NCBI GenBank assembly: GCA_963818205.1
Contig: CAWFRG010000012.1
Coordinates: 1 to 34,085, forward strand
Length of the DNA: 34,085 nucleotides
Direction of reading: 5' to 3'
Source: CAVVYV01 sp963818205
GTDB taxonomy: Bacteria; Actinomycetota; Thermoleophilia; Solirubrobacterales; 70-9
The notes below the pieces were generated by a model. It worked only from the letters and a program-made list of their open reading frames with translations. It was not told the origin of the DNA and did no database searches. The translations under genes and the position numbers were made by a program. Below are positions 24,669 through 33,692 of this stretch, piece after piece (the stretch's first letter is position 1; every line of letters begins with the position of its first letter).

Positions 24669-26003
24669 ATGGCACTGAGCGACCTTCACCTGGCCGACCT
24701 CCACGAGCGGGCGCGCGAGCTCGAGGTGCCCCGCTACCGAATGCTGACTCGCGACGAGCTGATCGAGGCGATCGAGGAGGCCGGGGGCGGGGATACCCAG
24801 GGCGAAACGGCTGGCCCGTCACCTGATGAAACGGCTGGCTCCACAGGTGGCCCCCTCGCAGCTGCGGAGCCCGCTCGCTCCCGTCGGGCAACCGAGGAGC
24901 AGCCTCGCGAGGGCCGCCGTCGGGAACGGCGCCCGCCCCCTGAACCCACCGACGAGGTCGAGACCGAGGAGGTGACCGGGGTCCTCGACCGAATGCCGCA
25001 GGGCTATGGGTTCCTGCGGCTCAGTGGTCTCCACTCGGCCGAGGGCGACGTCTACGTCTCGGCGTCCCAGATCCGCCGCTGCGAGCTGCGCCCCGGCGAC
25101 GAGGTCAGCGGGCCGGCGAGGGAGCCGCGCCGGGGGGAGAACCACCGGGCGCTGGTCCGGGTCGCCTCGGTCAACGGGCAGGAGCCCGAGGGGGAGCGCT
25201 CCGAGTTCGAGGACCTCACCCCGGTGCAGCCACACCGGCGGCTGCTCACGGACGGCGCAGTGGCCGATCCTCTTGTCCGCGCCGTCGACCTGCTGGCGCC
25301 GCTCGCCCTCGGCGAGCGAATCCTCGTCCTGGCCGAGCCACGCTCCGGTCGCACCACGTTGCTTCGGGCTCTCGCCCGCGCCTTCATGAAACGGGTCGCT
25401 CCTCGGCCTCGCCTCGGAGCGCCCTCGCATCCCGGCGCCCGCCTCCTCATCCTCCTCGTTGACGAGCGTCCCGAGGAGGTCACCGAATGGGAGCGCGCTC
25501 TGCCCGAGGCCGAGGTGATCGGCGCGCCCGCGGACACCGAACCCCGCGATCAGGTTCGCGCCGCCGAGCTGGCGATCGGCCACGCGAAGCGTCGCGCCGA
25601 GGCCGGAGACGACGTGGTCGTGATCATCGACTCGCTCTCCCGCCTGGCGCTCGGCTACCGCGACACCTCCCGGGTGAAGCGCATATTCGGCGCCGGCCGC
25701 GAGCTCGAGGGGGAGGACAGCGGCTCGCTGACGGTGATCGCCACCGTGCTCGAGGACGACGAGAAGGGGCCGGAGGTGCGATCGGCCCTGGAGACGACCG
25801 AGAACGTCCTGATCCGGCTCGACGCCGATCTGGCGTCGCAGGGGATCGTCCCTTCGCTGCGGGTGCACGAGACCCGCGCCTCGGGGGAGGAGCAGCTACG
25901 CGACGACGAGGAGATGGCCGAGGCTCGAGCATTGCGGGCCGAGCTCGACGAGTTGGACCCGGTCGAGGCGGCGCGGGTGCTCGCCGAGCGGGTCGGTGCC
26001 TGA
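24669..26003 (+). CDS. Divergent Rho-type transcription termination factor
   Basis: 444 residues. Domains in order: a Rho-N SAP-like helix unit (4-38), an acidic/basic insert rich in E, P and R (39-100), a cold-shock RNA-binding domain (101-170; GVLDRMPQGYGFLR and DVYVSASQIRRCELRPGDEV), then the RecA-like ATPase. Its P-loop reads AEPRSGRTT (222-230), with arginine in place of the invariant lysine. VDERPEEVTEWER (264-276) and Walker B VVVIIDSLSRLA (316-327) are kept, as is FGAGRELEG. The basic residues expected after the LD motif are DADLAS here, and RSGTRKEE is ETRASGEE. It may be a non-ATPase or altered Rho paralogue. Whether a canonical rho exists elsewhere is unknown. Confidence 0.85.
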   Translation: MALSDLHLADLHERARELEVPRYRMLTRDELIEAIEEAGGGDTQGETAGPSPDETAGSTGGPLAAAEPARSRRATEEQPREGRRRERRPPPEPTDEVETEEVTGVLDRMPQGYGFLRLSGLHSAEGDVYVSASQIRRCELRPGDEVSGPAREPRRGENHRALVRVASVNGQEPEGERSEFEDLTPVQPHRRLLTDGAVADPLVRAVDLLAPLALGERILVLAEPRSGRTTLLRALARAFMKRVAPRPRLGAPSHPGARLLILLVDERPEEVTEWERALPEAEVIGAPADTEPRDQVRAAELAIGHAKRRAEAGDDVVVIIDSLSRLALGYRDTSRVKRIFGAGRELEGEDSGSLTVIATVLEDDEKGPEVRSALETTENVLIRLDADLASQGIVPSLRVHETRASGEEQLRDDEEMAEARALRAELDELDPVEAARVLAERVGA

Positions 26004-26120
26004 TCGGGCGGGCGCGCTACCTGCCGGGACGATCCGGATGGTTGTCCGGAGGTCGCGCGCCCTAGACAGGATGGCCGAAATGTCCAAGACAACCGCTGCT
26101 CTTTCGCGCAGGCTGGCTGA

Positions 26121-27005
26121 GTGAGCGTCGATCTTCCCGCCGCCCGGGCCTTCATGGCCGGCCACGCCCGTTTGCTTGACCGCCGTCGCTTCCAGCGCCT
26201 GGAAGATGGCGATCCGAGCGCCGTTCTGGCAGCACTCAACGCCTACCGCAATCCGGACGGCGGCTACGGCTGGGGCCTCGAGCCGGACCTCCGTGCCCCC
26301 GAGAGCCAACCAGGGGCCGCGCTGCACGCGTTCGAGGCGTTCGAGGACAGCATCCCCGTCACCGCTAAGGAGGCGATCGATCTCTGCGACTGGCTGTCGT
26401 CGGTTTCCCTACCCGATGGCGGACTCCCGTTCGCACTCCCGGTCGCCGACCCCGCCGCCTGCGCGCCGTTCTGGGCGGAGGCCGACCCGACGACCTCATC
26501 GCTGCAGATCACGGCCTATGTCGCCGGAGCGGCCCACCGTGTCGCGTCCCATGATCCAGCCGTCGCCGGGCATCCCTGGCTCGCCGGTGCGACTCGGTAC
26601 TGCCTTGAGGCGAGTGAGGCGATCGGCGACGACCCCTTCGCGCTCGCGCTGAACGCCGCGCTCCAGTTCCTCGACGCCGCCCACGACACCCACCCCGAGG
26701 CCGCCGCCCTGATCGAGCGACTCGGCAAACTCATCCCAGCCGACGGGCTGCTGCGGGTCGAGGGGGGCGCCGAGGATGAGGCGATCCGGCCGCTCGACAT
26801 CGCCCCCTTCCCTGACCGTCCGGTGCGGGCCCTGTTCAGCTCGGAGGTGATCTCCAGCGAGCTGGAGCGCCTCGCCGAAGGGCAGGAGGACGACGGCGGC
26901 TGGACGGTGGACTTCAGGAGCTACTCGCCGGCGGCCGCCCTCGAGTGGCGCGGCTACGCGACCGTGCGAGCCGTGTCGATCCTCCGGCGGAACTCCGTGA
27001 TCTAG
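26121..27005 (+). CDS. Stand-alone alpha/alpha-toroid (prenyltransferase-repeat-like) protein
   Basis: 294 residues from GTG 26121. No signal peptide or membrane helix. Repeats with a glycine-rich turn include AYRNPDGGYGWGLEPDL (residues ~42-58), LPDGGLPFALPV and QEDDGGWTVDFRSYSPAAAL near the end, separated by paired helices, as in terpene cyclase/prenyltransferase-like toroids. The DxDD of squalene-hopene cyclases is not visible, so cyclase activity is unlikely. It could bind a small hydrophobic ligand or be a scaffold. Its stop overlaps that of the convergent gene at 27002. Confidence 0.7.
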   Translation: MSVDLPAARAFMAGHARLLDRRRFQRLEDGDPSAVLAALNAYRNPDGGYGWGLEPDLRAPESQPGAALHAFEAFEDSIPVTAKEAIDLCDWLSSVSLPDGGLPFALPVADPAACAPFWAEADPTTSSLQITAYVAGAAHRVASHDPAVAGHPWLAGATRYCLEASEAIGDDPFALALNAALQFLDAAHDTHPEAAALIERLGKLIPADGLLRVEGGAEDEAIRPLDIAPFPDRPVRALFSSEVISSELERLAEGQEDDGGWTVDFRSYSPAAALEWRGYATVRAVSILRRNSVI

Positions 27006-27481
27006 GCCCGGTCGCGGCCGGCGTAGGCGACGCCGGACCAGGACGGCTCGGCGGAGAGCTCGATCAGCTCCGAGTCGCGGTCGGGCTGCACGTAGCCAAA
27101 GGTCTGGTTCGACTCGTCGAAGACGATGTCGAGCTCGCCCTCCTTCACCCGCTGGTCGAGCCAGGCGCCGCGGAAGACGAGGCGCCGCAGCCAGTGCACC
27201 AGGCTCTTGTTGGACGGGCCGACGAGGTCGTCCCAGTTCTCGTTGACGTGCTCGCCGAGGCGCGAGCAGGGCTCGCGGATCTCGCCGTTCACCGCCAGCT
27301 CCAGCAGGTCCTCGAGCTCGTGCTCGTCGAGGCCCTGGTGGACGAAGTCGAGCTTCACCGCCGCCTGCTCGACCCGCTGGGCGAAGTCGCGCTCGTTGAA
27401 CGAGAAGCGGAGCTCGCCGTACTCGAGCACGTAGTCGGCGCCCGATTCGTAGTTGCCTCTTCGCGTGGTCTCGTCTTGCAC
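27002..27481 (-). CDS. Conserved-looking protein of unknown function
   Basis: 159 residues, soluble, acidic. ATG 27481. The sequence is well ordered (YVLEYGELRFSFNERDFAQR; LDEHELEDLLELAVNGEIRE; WDDLVGPSNKSLVHWLRRLV) with alternating helices and strands and tryptophans, and has a normal codon pattern, so it is surely a gene. I do not recognise the family and see no catalytic motif. It converges on the toroid gene, sharing a CTAG stop overlap, and stands alone on its strand. Confidence 0.75.
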   Translation of the reverse strand: MQDETTRRGNYESGADYVLEYGELRFSFNERDFAQRVEQAAVKLDFVHQGLDEHELEDLLELAVNGEIREPCSRLGEHVNENWDDLVGPSNKSLVHWLRRLVFRGAWLDQRVKEGELDIVFDESNQTFGYVQPDRDSELIELSAEPSWSGVAYAGRDRA

Positions 27482-27636
27482 TTTGGGTTCCTCTCCCGCC
27501 CCGTACTGCCCAAGCCTTGTCGGGCGGAAGCGGTGAGCGAATCTTTACGCATGAGCGATGCTGGTCGCCAGTGATCCCCGGGGGCTGAACGTCCATTTGC
27601 AGCAAAAGGGATCCCGCGGGGGACGTCGACGGTTTG

Positions 27637-28227
27637 CTAGCGAAACTCGCATCCGGCGAGGTGATCGTTGACCAGGCCGGCAGCCTGCATCGTCGCGTAG
27701 GCGGTGGTCGGCCCGACGAAGACGAATCCGCGGCGCTTCAGCTCCTTCGCCATCGCCTTTGACCCGGCGGTGGTCGATTCGAGGTCGGAGCCGGAGCGCG
27801 GCGCCGGCCGCGAGTCGGGGTCGGGGGCGAATGACCAGAGCAGCGCATCCAAGGTCTCGCCGTCGGCGTGCAAGGCCGCGGTCGCCTGAGCGTTGGTGAT
27901 CGCCGCCTCGATCTTCTTCCGGTTTCGGACGATCCCGGCGTCGCCGAGCAGCCTCGCCACCTCGTCGTCGCCGTACTCCGCCACCCGCTCGACCTCGAAG
28001 CCGTCGAACGCCCGCCGGAAGTTCTCTCGCTTGCGGAGGATCGTCAGCCACGAGAGTCCCGACTGGAACGCCTCCAGGGTGAGTCGCTCATAGAGGGCGA
28101 CGTCGCCGTGAAGTGGGCGGCCCCACTCGTCGTCGTGGTACGGGAGAAGGTCGTCGGAGCCCAGTGACCACCAGCAGCGCGGGCGGCCGTCGGGACCCTC
28201 CTCGACCCCCATCTCTCGCTCGCTCAC
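27637..28227 (-). CDS. tag: DNA-3-methyladenine glycosylase I
   Basis: 196 residues from a GTG at 28227 that overlaps the upstream stop as GTGA; an ATG at 28212 is the alternative. Family features: RPRCWWSLGSDDLLPYHDDE (the C-WW...YHDxEWG start, with the first zinc cysteine), WGRPLHGDVALYERLTLEAF, QSGLSWLTILRKRENFRRAF (QxGLSW), NRKKIEAAITNA, and KELKRRGFVFVGPTTAYA. The C-terminal VNDHLAGCEFR supplies a further His and Cys for the zinc site. The enzyme excises 3-methyladenine in base-excision repair. It is paired with the truncated haemoglobin in one minus-strand unit. Confidence 0.94.
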   Translation of the reverse strand: MSEREMGVEEGPDGRPRCWWSLGSDDLLPYHDDEWGRPLHGDVALYERLTLEAFQSGLSWLTILRKRENFRRAFDGFEVERVAEYGDDEVARLLGDAGIVRNRKKIEAAITNAQATAALHADGETLDALLWSFAPDPDSRPAPRSGSDLESTTAGSKAMAKELKRRGFVFVGPTTAYATMQAAGLVNDHLAGCEFR

Positions 28228-28694
28228 GGCTGGTAGGGCGGGGCCTCTCCCCAGCCCCACTTCGGCACCGGGGCCTCGGCGGGCACTTCGGCGCCCGGCT
28301 GGGAGTTGTGGAGGGCGATTCGCGTTCCCCACTCGACGTAGGCGATGAACGCCGAGCGAAACTCCGGGTCATCGGGGAGCTTGGCGTCGTCGGCGGCCTC
28401 GCTCATCAGGGTGACGAAGCGGAGCCGCTGCTCGGGGGTGATCCCGAGGTCGCGGTGCTTGCCAATCATCCGCGGGTAGCCGCCCAGCTGTTCGGTGTAG
28501 TCGGCGGGCCCGCCGAAGACCTCGCACCACCAGAGGATCACGTGGTCGCGGTGCTCGCGGCTGACCCCGCCGGGGAACAGAGGCGAGATCAGCTCGTCGG
28601 ACTCGACCCGGTCGTAGAAGGCCTCGATCAGGCGCGCGAACGCCTCGCGTCCGCCCGCCCACTCGTACAGGGTCGGTGTCTCCGGCTCGGCCAT
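28224..28694 (-). CDS. Truncated (2/2) haemoglobin, group II-like
   Basis: 156 residues. The family pattern is clear: LYEWAGGREAFARLIEAFYD with the B10 tyrosine in AFYD, SPLFPGGVSREHRDHVILWW, the FGGPADYTEQLGGYPRMIGK loop, and the HRDLGITPEQRLRF region holding the proximal histidine. A ~20-residue Pro-rich tail follows. These haem proteins bind O2 or NO and are often linked to nitrosative or oxidative stress. It is the first gene of a two-gene unit with tag. Confidence 0.9.
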   Translation of the reverse strand: MAEPETPTLYEWAGGREAFARLIEAFYDRVESDELISPLFPGGVSREHRDHVILWWCEVFGGPADYTEQLGGYPRMIGKHRDLGITPEQRLRFVTLMSEAADDAKLPDDPEFRSAFIAYVEWGTRIALHNSQPGAEVPAEAPVPKWGWGEAPPYQP

Positions 28695-28851
28695 TTGCCG
28701 AACTTAGCGGGTGAGTTCCGTCGACTGGGGGCTGCCCCCGAGGTCCGCGGTCGCTGGGGATCCGGCTGGATCGATTGCGCTCCGGGTAACCCTCCCGGGG
28801 GCGAGTGCGCGTAAGGGGGTGCATCAGAGGGCAGTGGAGAGATTTCGCGAG

Positions 28852-29200
28852 ATGCCACGGGCGTCCGTGCTCGGCTTCAACGTCCCGGTCGCCACGACCC
28901 GCCGAGCTCGCCTGCTCGGCCTGGCCTTCCTCGATCGTGTCGAGGCCGGCGAAGGACTGCTGATCCCCCGCTGCCGCAGCGTCCACACCTTCGGGATGCG
29001 CTTCGCGCTCGATCTCGTCTTCCTCGCGGCGGACGGGCGGGTGGTGGAGCTCCGCCGGGCGGTGCCGCCCGCGGCGGTTGGTCCGCTGCCGGGCAGCCGA
29101 CTCCGTGCTGGAGCTACCTGCGCCTGCTCAGCTGTTCTCCCGGCGCTCCCGCAATGCGCGACGAGGAGCACTGACCTTTCTCGCCCCCACACGCCCCTAA
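28852..29200 (+). CDS. DUF192-family protein, frameshifted near its end
   Basis: ATG 28852 with a GGAGAG ribosome site. TTRRARLLGLAFLDRVEAGE, then LLIPRCRSVHTFGMRFALDL and VFLAADGRVVELRRAVPP are the hallmark strands of DUF192 (G-L-x...P-x-x-S-V-H-T-F-x-M-x-F-x-L-D). Near 29090 the frame slips; the expected ADSVLELPAPAQLF is read in the next frame, which continues to TAA 29198-29200. In the unshifted frame the reading continues to 29241 without family resemblance. Function of the family is unknown; many members are exported, but no signal peptide is seen here. Confidence 0.7.
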
Positions 29201-29251
29201 TGCGCGAAACACCGAGCACTGGGAGTCAGCAGTGCCCCTAATCGCGCATTG
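29152..29251. repeat. Degenerate direct and inverted repeats after the DUF192 gene
   Basis: CAATGCGCGA (29152-29161) is perfectly inverted as TCGCGCATTG (29242-29251). AATGCGCGA recurs at 29199-29207, and GAGCACTG occurs at 29166-29173 and 29214-29221, giving two units ~46-48 bp apart, each ending CCCCTAAT. GCACTG/CAGTGC (29216-29221 and 29230-29235) can form an inner hairpin. The unit resembles a small dispersed repeat and overlaps the 3' end of the shifted DUF192 frame. Confidence 0.55.
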
Positions 29252-29404
29252 CGCCGTGAAGTCAACACCGCACTTCCGCTCTTCGTCCATACCGGTCGTC
29301 TGCGCCACCACGATTAGCGCTCTCGCTCTCTAGTGACAACGAGCCTCTCTCAGCCCCCACTCCGGGCGGATGCGAACCTCCCCGTAAAGCGCGCGTCGCT
29401 CCGG

Positions 29405-31081
29405 CTATCGGGTCCGGATCGTGACTGAGTTGGAGGGAGCCGACACCCCGGTCGCGTTGTACGAGCGGGCGCGGTACCGGTAGGAGGTCCTGCTCGCGAG
29501 TCCCGTGTCCGTAAACGCGGTGACGTTCGCGCCTGTCGTGCCGACAACCACGAAGCTCGTGCAGCCCTTGCCCGTGCACCGCTCGATCCGGACCCCGGTC
29601 TCGTTCGCCGAGTTGTCCGTCCACGTCAGGTCGATCCGGCTGGAAGAGACGGCCGACCCCGCGAGGCGCGTCGGCGCGGCCGGCGCCGTGCCCCCGCCAC
29701 CCCCGCCCTCCGAGGTGTCGATCGCGAACAGGAACGAGTACGGGTTCGGCGAACTGCCGTCGCCGGCCACGTCAACCACGACGTAGGCCGTCCTCCCATC
29801 GGCGGCGAACGCGGGCGCGAGCTCGGCACCAGCTGCCCGTACGGCTCGAAGCCGGGCTCGTCCGGCAGGTCGACGCGCCACAGGGGAACCCCGCTCGTGC
29901 CGACGGCCAGGAAGAATCCCGGCTGCCCGTACGTGACCCGGCCGCCCATGAACACCGGGCCGTTCGTGGGACTGACGACGGGCTCGAACAGGATCCCCGG
30001 GTCGACGTAGCGCCAGCGGACCCCCCCGTCGGGGTTCAGCGCGAGCAGAGTGGAGAGGTTCCGCACCGTATAGGCGACGTTGTCCGGCCCGACGTCGGGG
30101 TCCTCCTCCGTGTTCCCGGGGAACTCGTAGAAGTCCCACAGCCGCGCACCCGCCGGGCTGAAGGCCGAGAGCGAGAGCCCCTGGCCCACGGGGAACGTCC
30201 GCACGACCACGTTGCCGTTGGGGCCGACGGCGGCTGCACGGGAGAGGCCAGCGCGGAAGCCTCGAAGCGGAGGTTCCCGTTCAGGTCGTAGGCGAAGAGT
30301 GTCGGGCTGGTTCTCAGGCTGCGCATGTCGAAGCCGAAGTACAGCTGGGAAGCGCCGAAGGCGATCTCCTCACCGAGCGCGCCGTGCTCGGCGGACTCCC
30401 CGGTTGCGAAGCGCGTCTGGCCGGCGGGGTGAGGGAGAACAGGCCGATCCCGCCCAGGCGGCTCACGGCGTAGACGTTTCCGTCGGGTCCCACGTTCGGC
30501 CCGGCGAGGATCAGGCCCCCGGTGTCGTCGAACACCCACCGCAGCGCGCCATCCGGGTTGACCGCGAAGATCGCGCCGGCGTTGCCGCTCCCCGAGGGGG
30601 ACGGGACCAACCCCGCCACGTAGACGGTGCCGTCGGCGCCGACCGAAACGGGGCCGGGAGCGCCGCCGCCGAGCCCGGCCTGGAACACCCAACGCTGCGT
30701 GCCGTCCGGATTGACGGCGTAGAGCTTCCCCCCGGTCACGTTCACGTAGACGGTCCCGTCGGCGCCTATCGCGGCGTTCTGCAAGGAGTAGTCGCCATCC
30801 AGCCTGAACCGCCACTTCACCCGACCGGGCTCCGAAGGAACGGCGGCCGGGGCAATGGCCGCGCGAGGCCCATTGCCGGGAGACGCCGAAGCGCTGGTCG
30901 CCCAGAGCACCGTCACGAAAATCGCGGCGAGGGCAGCCCCCGCGGAGGCGAGGCGGAGCCCGCGTCGAAACCCCGCCCCAGCGAGGATCGCCGACACGAC
31001 GCCACAGCCGCGGACGAGATGGCGCACAGCAAGCTCCGTCATTTCAGTCACTCGAGCCCTTTGCGAAGCGGGACCAACCAC
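29405..31081 (-). CDS. Secreted PQQ-like beta-propeller protein with C-terminal FN3 domain (frameshifted)
   Basis: About 555 residues once three frame changes (about 30430, 30235, 29830) are joined. The N-terminus has a long basic lead and the helix AALAAIFVTVLWATSASA, which is a signal peptide or anchor; the ATG may be 31081 or 31042. Propeller blades repeat GADGTVYVNVTGGKLYAVNP, GADGTVYVAGL and GPDGNVYAV, with AVNPDGxxRWVF endings, as in PQQ/outer-membrane-type WD-like propellers. After a GGGGGG linker, residues like APTRLAGSAVSSSRIDLTW, TDNSANETGVRIERC and YRYRARSYNATGVSAPSNSV form a fibronectin type III domain. It is probably a cell-surface binding protein. No PQQ ligand can be claimed. 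Confidence 0.75.
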
Positions 31082-31389
31082 CAGAGTCTAAAGCGGTCCC
31101 GTTCTACGGACACCGAGTGCCCCCGCTGTCGAACGGATGCGGGCGCCCCCGCCGGCACCCTGGCAGCTTTCGCAACGGACGAAGAGCGGCAGCGATGGCA
31201 CTCGCTGAGCTGACGCCACCTCCAGCGTGAACCGGTCGCACACAGCCCGCGGCGGCGATGAGCTCTCGCCGCTGCATTGGTGGAAAAGCAGAAGTTCAGG
31301 CGCCGCCGCTCCTATCCGTAGACAGCGACGACGATCGATAAGAATCGCGCGCGGGGGAGAGTCTTCGCGGCTCGTGGCCTTAAGAGTCG
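31082..31389. other. Divergent intergenic region, no gene seen
   Basis: 308 bp between the leftward propeller gene and the rightward response regulator. No frame has protein character and I see no clear paired -35/-10 boxes or terminator. It should hold both promoters. Confidence 0.4.
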
Positions 31390-32102
31390 GTGCTCCCCGA
31401 GACTGAAGAGCTGGCGACGGTGCTGGTCTGCGAAGACGACGATCCGACTCGCGAGCTCCTCTGCGACCACCTGACCGCGGATCGCTTCCGGGCGCTGCCG
31501 GCCCCAAGCGCCTCGGACGCGCTGCGGCTCTGCGGATACAACCACCCCGACCTGATGGTGCTGGACCTCGGTTTGCCCGACGCCGGCGGGATCGACGTGC
31601 TGCGCCAGATTCGCGCCGCAAACGGAGCCGCGGAGCGCTTCGACCCCGAGCTCCCGGTGATCGTCCTATCCGGCCGCAGCAGCGAGGCGGATCGGCTGCG
31701 CGGCTTCGAGGCAGGCGCCGACGACTACCTCGCAAGCCGTTCCACTACCCGGAGCTGCTCGCCCGGGTGACCGCGGTGCTGCGCCGGCGGGTCGGCCGCC
31801 GCCGCGGCCCGATCCGGGTCGGGGAGCTGGTGATCGACCCGGTGACCAGACGGGTCCGGGTAGGGGAGCGGGAGGTCGAGCTCGCCAACAAGGAGTTCGT
31901 CCTTCTGCGGACGCTCGCATCCGAGCCGCACCGGGTCTTCACCAAGGAGGAGTTGCTCCGCGACGTCTGGGGCTTCCGGTCGATGGGGCGCACCCGCACG
32001 CTCGACTCCCACGCCAGCCGGCTGCGGCGCAAGCTCGACCCCGACGGCGTCCGCTACGTCTTCAACTGCTGGGGCGTCGGCTACCGGCTGATCGAGGGAT
32101 GA
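31390..32102 (+). CDS. OmpR/PhoB-type response regulator (one frameshift)
   Basis: GTG 31390. The receiver domain: ATVLVCEDDDPTRELL (acidic pocket), LMVLDLGLPDAGGIDVLRQI (phospho-acceptor D in VLDLGLP), VIVLSGRSS (S/T switch) and GADDYLA. A one-base deletion at about 31733 breaks the expected KPFHYPELLARV; the rest is read in the next frame. The winged-helix output domain includes REVELANKEFVLLRTLASEP, VFTKEELLRDVWGFRS and SRLRRKLDPDGVRYVFNCWG, ending VGYRLIEG. It binds DNA as a dimer when phosphorylated. The stop overlaps the kinase start (ATGA), so the two make a two-component pair. Confidence 0.88.
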
Positions 32103-32734
32103 TCGCCCGCAGGCACAGACGGCGGCTGAATCAAGCGATCCACGAGCTGCGCCGCCCGCTGCAGGCGCTCTCCCTGATCGAGGACGGCGCCGGGCCACCG
32201 CCCGGGTCGCCGCCGGCGGCCCGGCGCCGGGGGCTGCTCGAGCTGCGTTTCCTCAGCCGTCGACGATCTCGATCGGACCATCAACGGCGGGAGCAGCAGC
32301 GGGCGGTGCGCCGCTTCTGCTGCCGGGAGCTGGTCCTTGCCTCGCTGGAGCGCTGGCGGCCCGCCGCGGCAGGCGCCGGCGGCTTCAAGGTCTTCTGGGA
32401 CGCCGGCCCGGCACTGGTCGAGGGCGATCCGGTGGGGATGGCGCAGGCCTTCGACAACCTGATCGCCAACGCGCTCGAGCACGGTGGTCCGCCGCTGGTG
32501 ATCACCGGCGCAACGGTCGCCGGGCAGCTTCGGGTGACGGTCGCAAATGGCCGCGCAAAGGCCGAGGGGCCGGGGCGCAGCGCCGCCGATCCCCGTCACG
32601 GCCACGGTATCTCGGTGATCTCTGAGGTCGCCTCCGCCCACCATGGACGCTTCGCTCTTTGCCGCACTGGCGGCGGCTGCGTCGCGGCGCTGGAGCTGCC
32701 GCTGGCCGACCCGCGGTACGCCCGCGCGGCGTGA
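32099..32734 (+). CDS. Short soluble histidine kinase-like protein
   Basis: 211 residues, with no membrane or sensor domain. The H-box is NQAIHELRRPLQALSL (His15 followed by E and P as in group HPK1). The ATPase part has the N-box AQAFDNLIANALEHG and the G2 box HGHGISVISEVASAHHGRF; the DxGxG of the G1 box is not evident (VANGRAKAEG stands there). Between about 32235 and 32330 an arginine-rich stretch replaces what reads in another frame as SAVDDLDRTINGGSSSG, so two compensating indels are likely. It probably phosphorylates the overlapping regulator. GTGA overlap with the next gene. Confidence 0.72.
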   Translation: MIARRHRRRLNQAIHELRRPLQALSLIEDGAGPPPGSPPAARRRGLLELRFLSRRRSRSDHQRREQQRAVRRFCCRELVLASLERWRPAAAGAGGFKVFWDAGPALVEGDPVGMAQAFDNLIANALEHGGPPLVITGATVAGQLRVTVANGRAKAEGPGRSAADPRHGHGISVISEVASAHHGRFALCRTGGGCVAALELPLADPRYARAA

Positions 32735-33377
32735 GCCGCCGCGCCCGGGCGCTCGGCTTCCTCGGGGCGGCGCTCGCCTGCGCGATCCTCGCCGCGACCC
32801 TGGCGGGCCGCTACCGCTCTCGGTCGCCGCCCAGTACGGTGCCCTGCGGCCGGTTCTCGTCGCCTCCGCCGAGCTCCCCGCGGGACGACCGATCGGTCCT
32901 GCGGAGGCGCGCGGCGCGCTCGAGGTCCGCCGGGTGCCGGCGGCGTTCGCGCCCGCCCGGTGCACTCAGCCACCCGCGGGAGGCCCTCGGCCAGGCGCCT
33001 GCCGGGCCGATCCCCGCGGGTTCCTACGTGATCGGCGCCCAGCTCGCCGTGCCCGCTACCGAGCCACCTAGCGCGCCCGGGGTGGGGCGGGGGCGCCAGC
33101 CGGTGCAGCTGGCGGTGACCGGCGCCGAGGCGCTTCTGGTCGGTGGCTCCGCGCCGGAGGGGAGCCGGGTCGACGTGGTGGTTTCCCGGCAAGGTGGCCT
33201 GGGCAACCCGGCCGCACCTACGTCGCCGCCTCGGGGGCGCGGCTGCTGGCGCTGGCTCAGCCGAGCGGCCCGGGCGAGGGATGGTCGGCGACCCTCGCCC
33301 TGACCCGAGACGAGGCCCTCGATCTGATCGGGGCCGAGAGCGCCGCCCAGCAGATCCGGCTGCTGCCCCGCCCCTGA
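32731..33377 (+). CDS. CpaB/RcpC-like SAF-domain protein (frameshifted)
   Basis: GTG 32731 overlaps the kinase stop. The first 30 residues hold a membrane anchor (ALGFLGAALACAILAATLAG). Frame changes at about 32818, 32950 and 33205 interrupt the rest; joined, it reads RPVLVASAELPAGRPIGPAE, VRRVPAAFAP, AGPIPAGSYVIGAQL, VTGAEALLVGGSAPEGSRVD and ends AESAAQQIRLLPRP*. The SAF-like unit followed by the GSRVDVVVS beta segment is the pattern of CpaB/RcpC, periplasmic/outer-face subunits of Flp/Tad pili. No other tad genes lie in the window. Confidence 0.65.
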
Positions 33378-33380
33378 TCC

Positions 33381-33692
33381 CTAGGCGACCGGGGCCTCCC
33401 GCACCTGGGTAAGCCTGATCGCGTTGCCGGAGGGGTCGCGGAACCCGGAGCTCACGGAGGCGCCTGAGGAGCGGCCCTACGGAATCTCACGCGCCGCCTG
33501 GAGCGGGCGCCGGCCTTCCTCGGGCGCACTTAAGCCGCGAGTTTCGCCGTGCGTTCGGCGAGCCGCCGCGGCATGGGCCATGTCATCGACGTCCAGGGGC
33601 TCGGAGTAGCGCGCATCGGCGAGGTCCTTGGCCCGCACTAGATGCCGGGTGGGGGGAACGAAGGCCATGGGTGCGGTAACCGGGCCGGCCAC
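33381..33692 (-). pseudogene. Remnant of an AraC-type regulator with VOC (glyoxalase) domain
   Basis: From ATG 33668 (or 33692) the minus strand reads PPTRHLVRAKDLADARYSEP and LDVDDMAHAAA, a close match to the first helix-turn-helix entry of AraC-family regulators, then degenerates and stops by 33477. About 30 bp further left, FRDPSGNAIRLTQVREAPVA* (33445-33381) is the typical C-terminal strand of a VOC/glyoxalase domain. The two are parts of a known AraC-VOC layout with the middle lost by deletion and frame breaks. Confidence 0.55.

Noticed and set aside
26121..27005. Squalene-hopene or other terpene cyclase
   Set aside because: The protein is half the usual length and no DxDD motif is visible.
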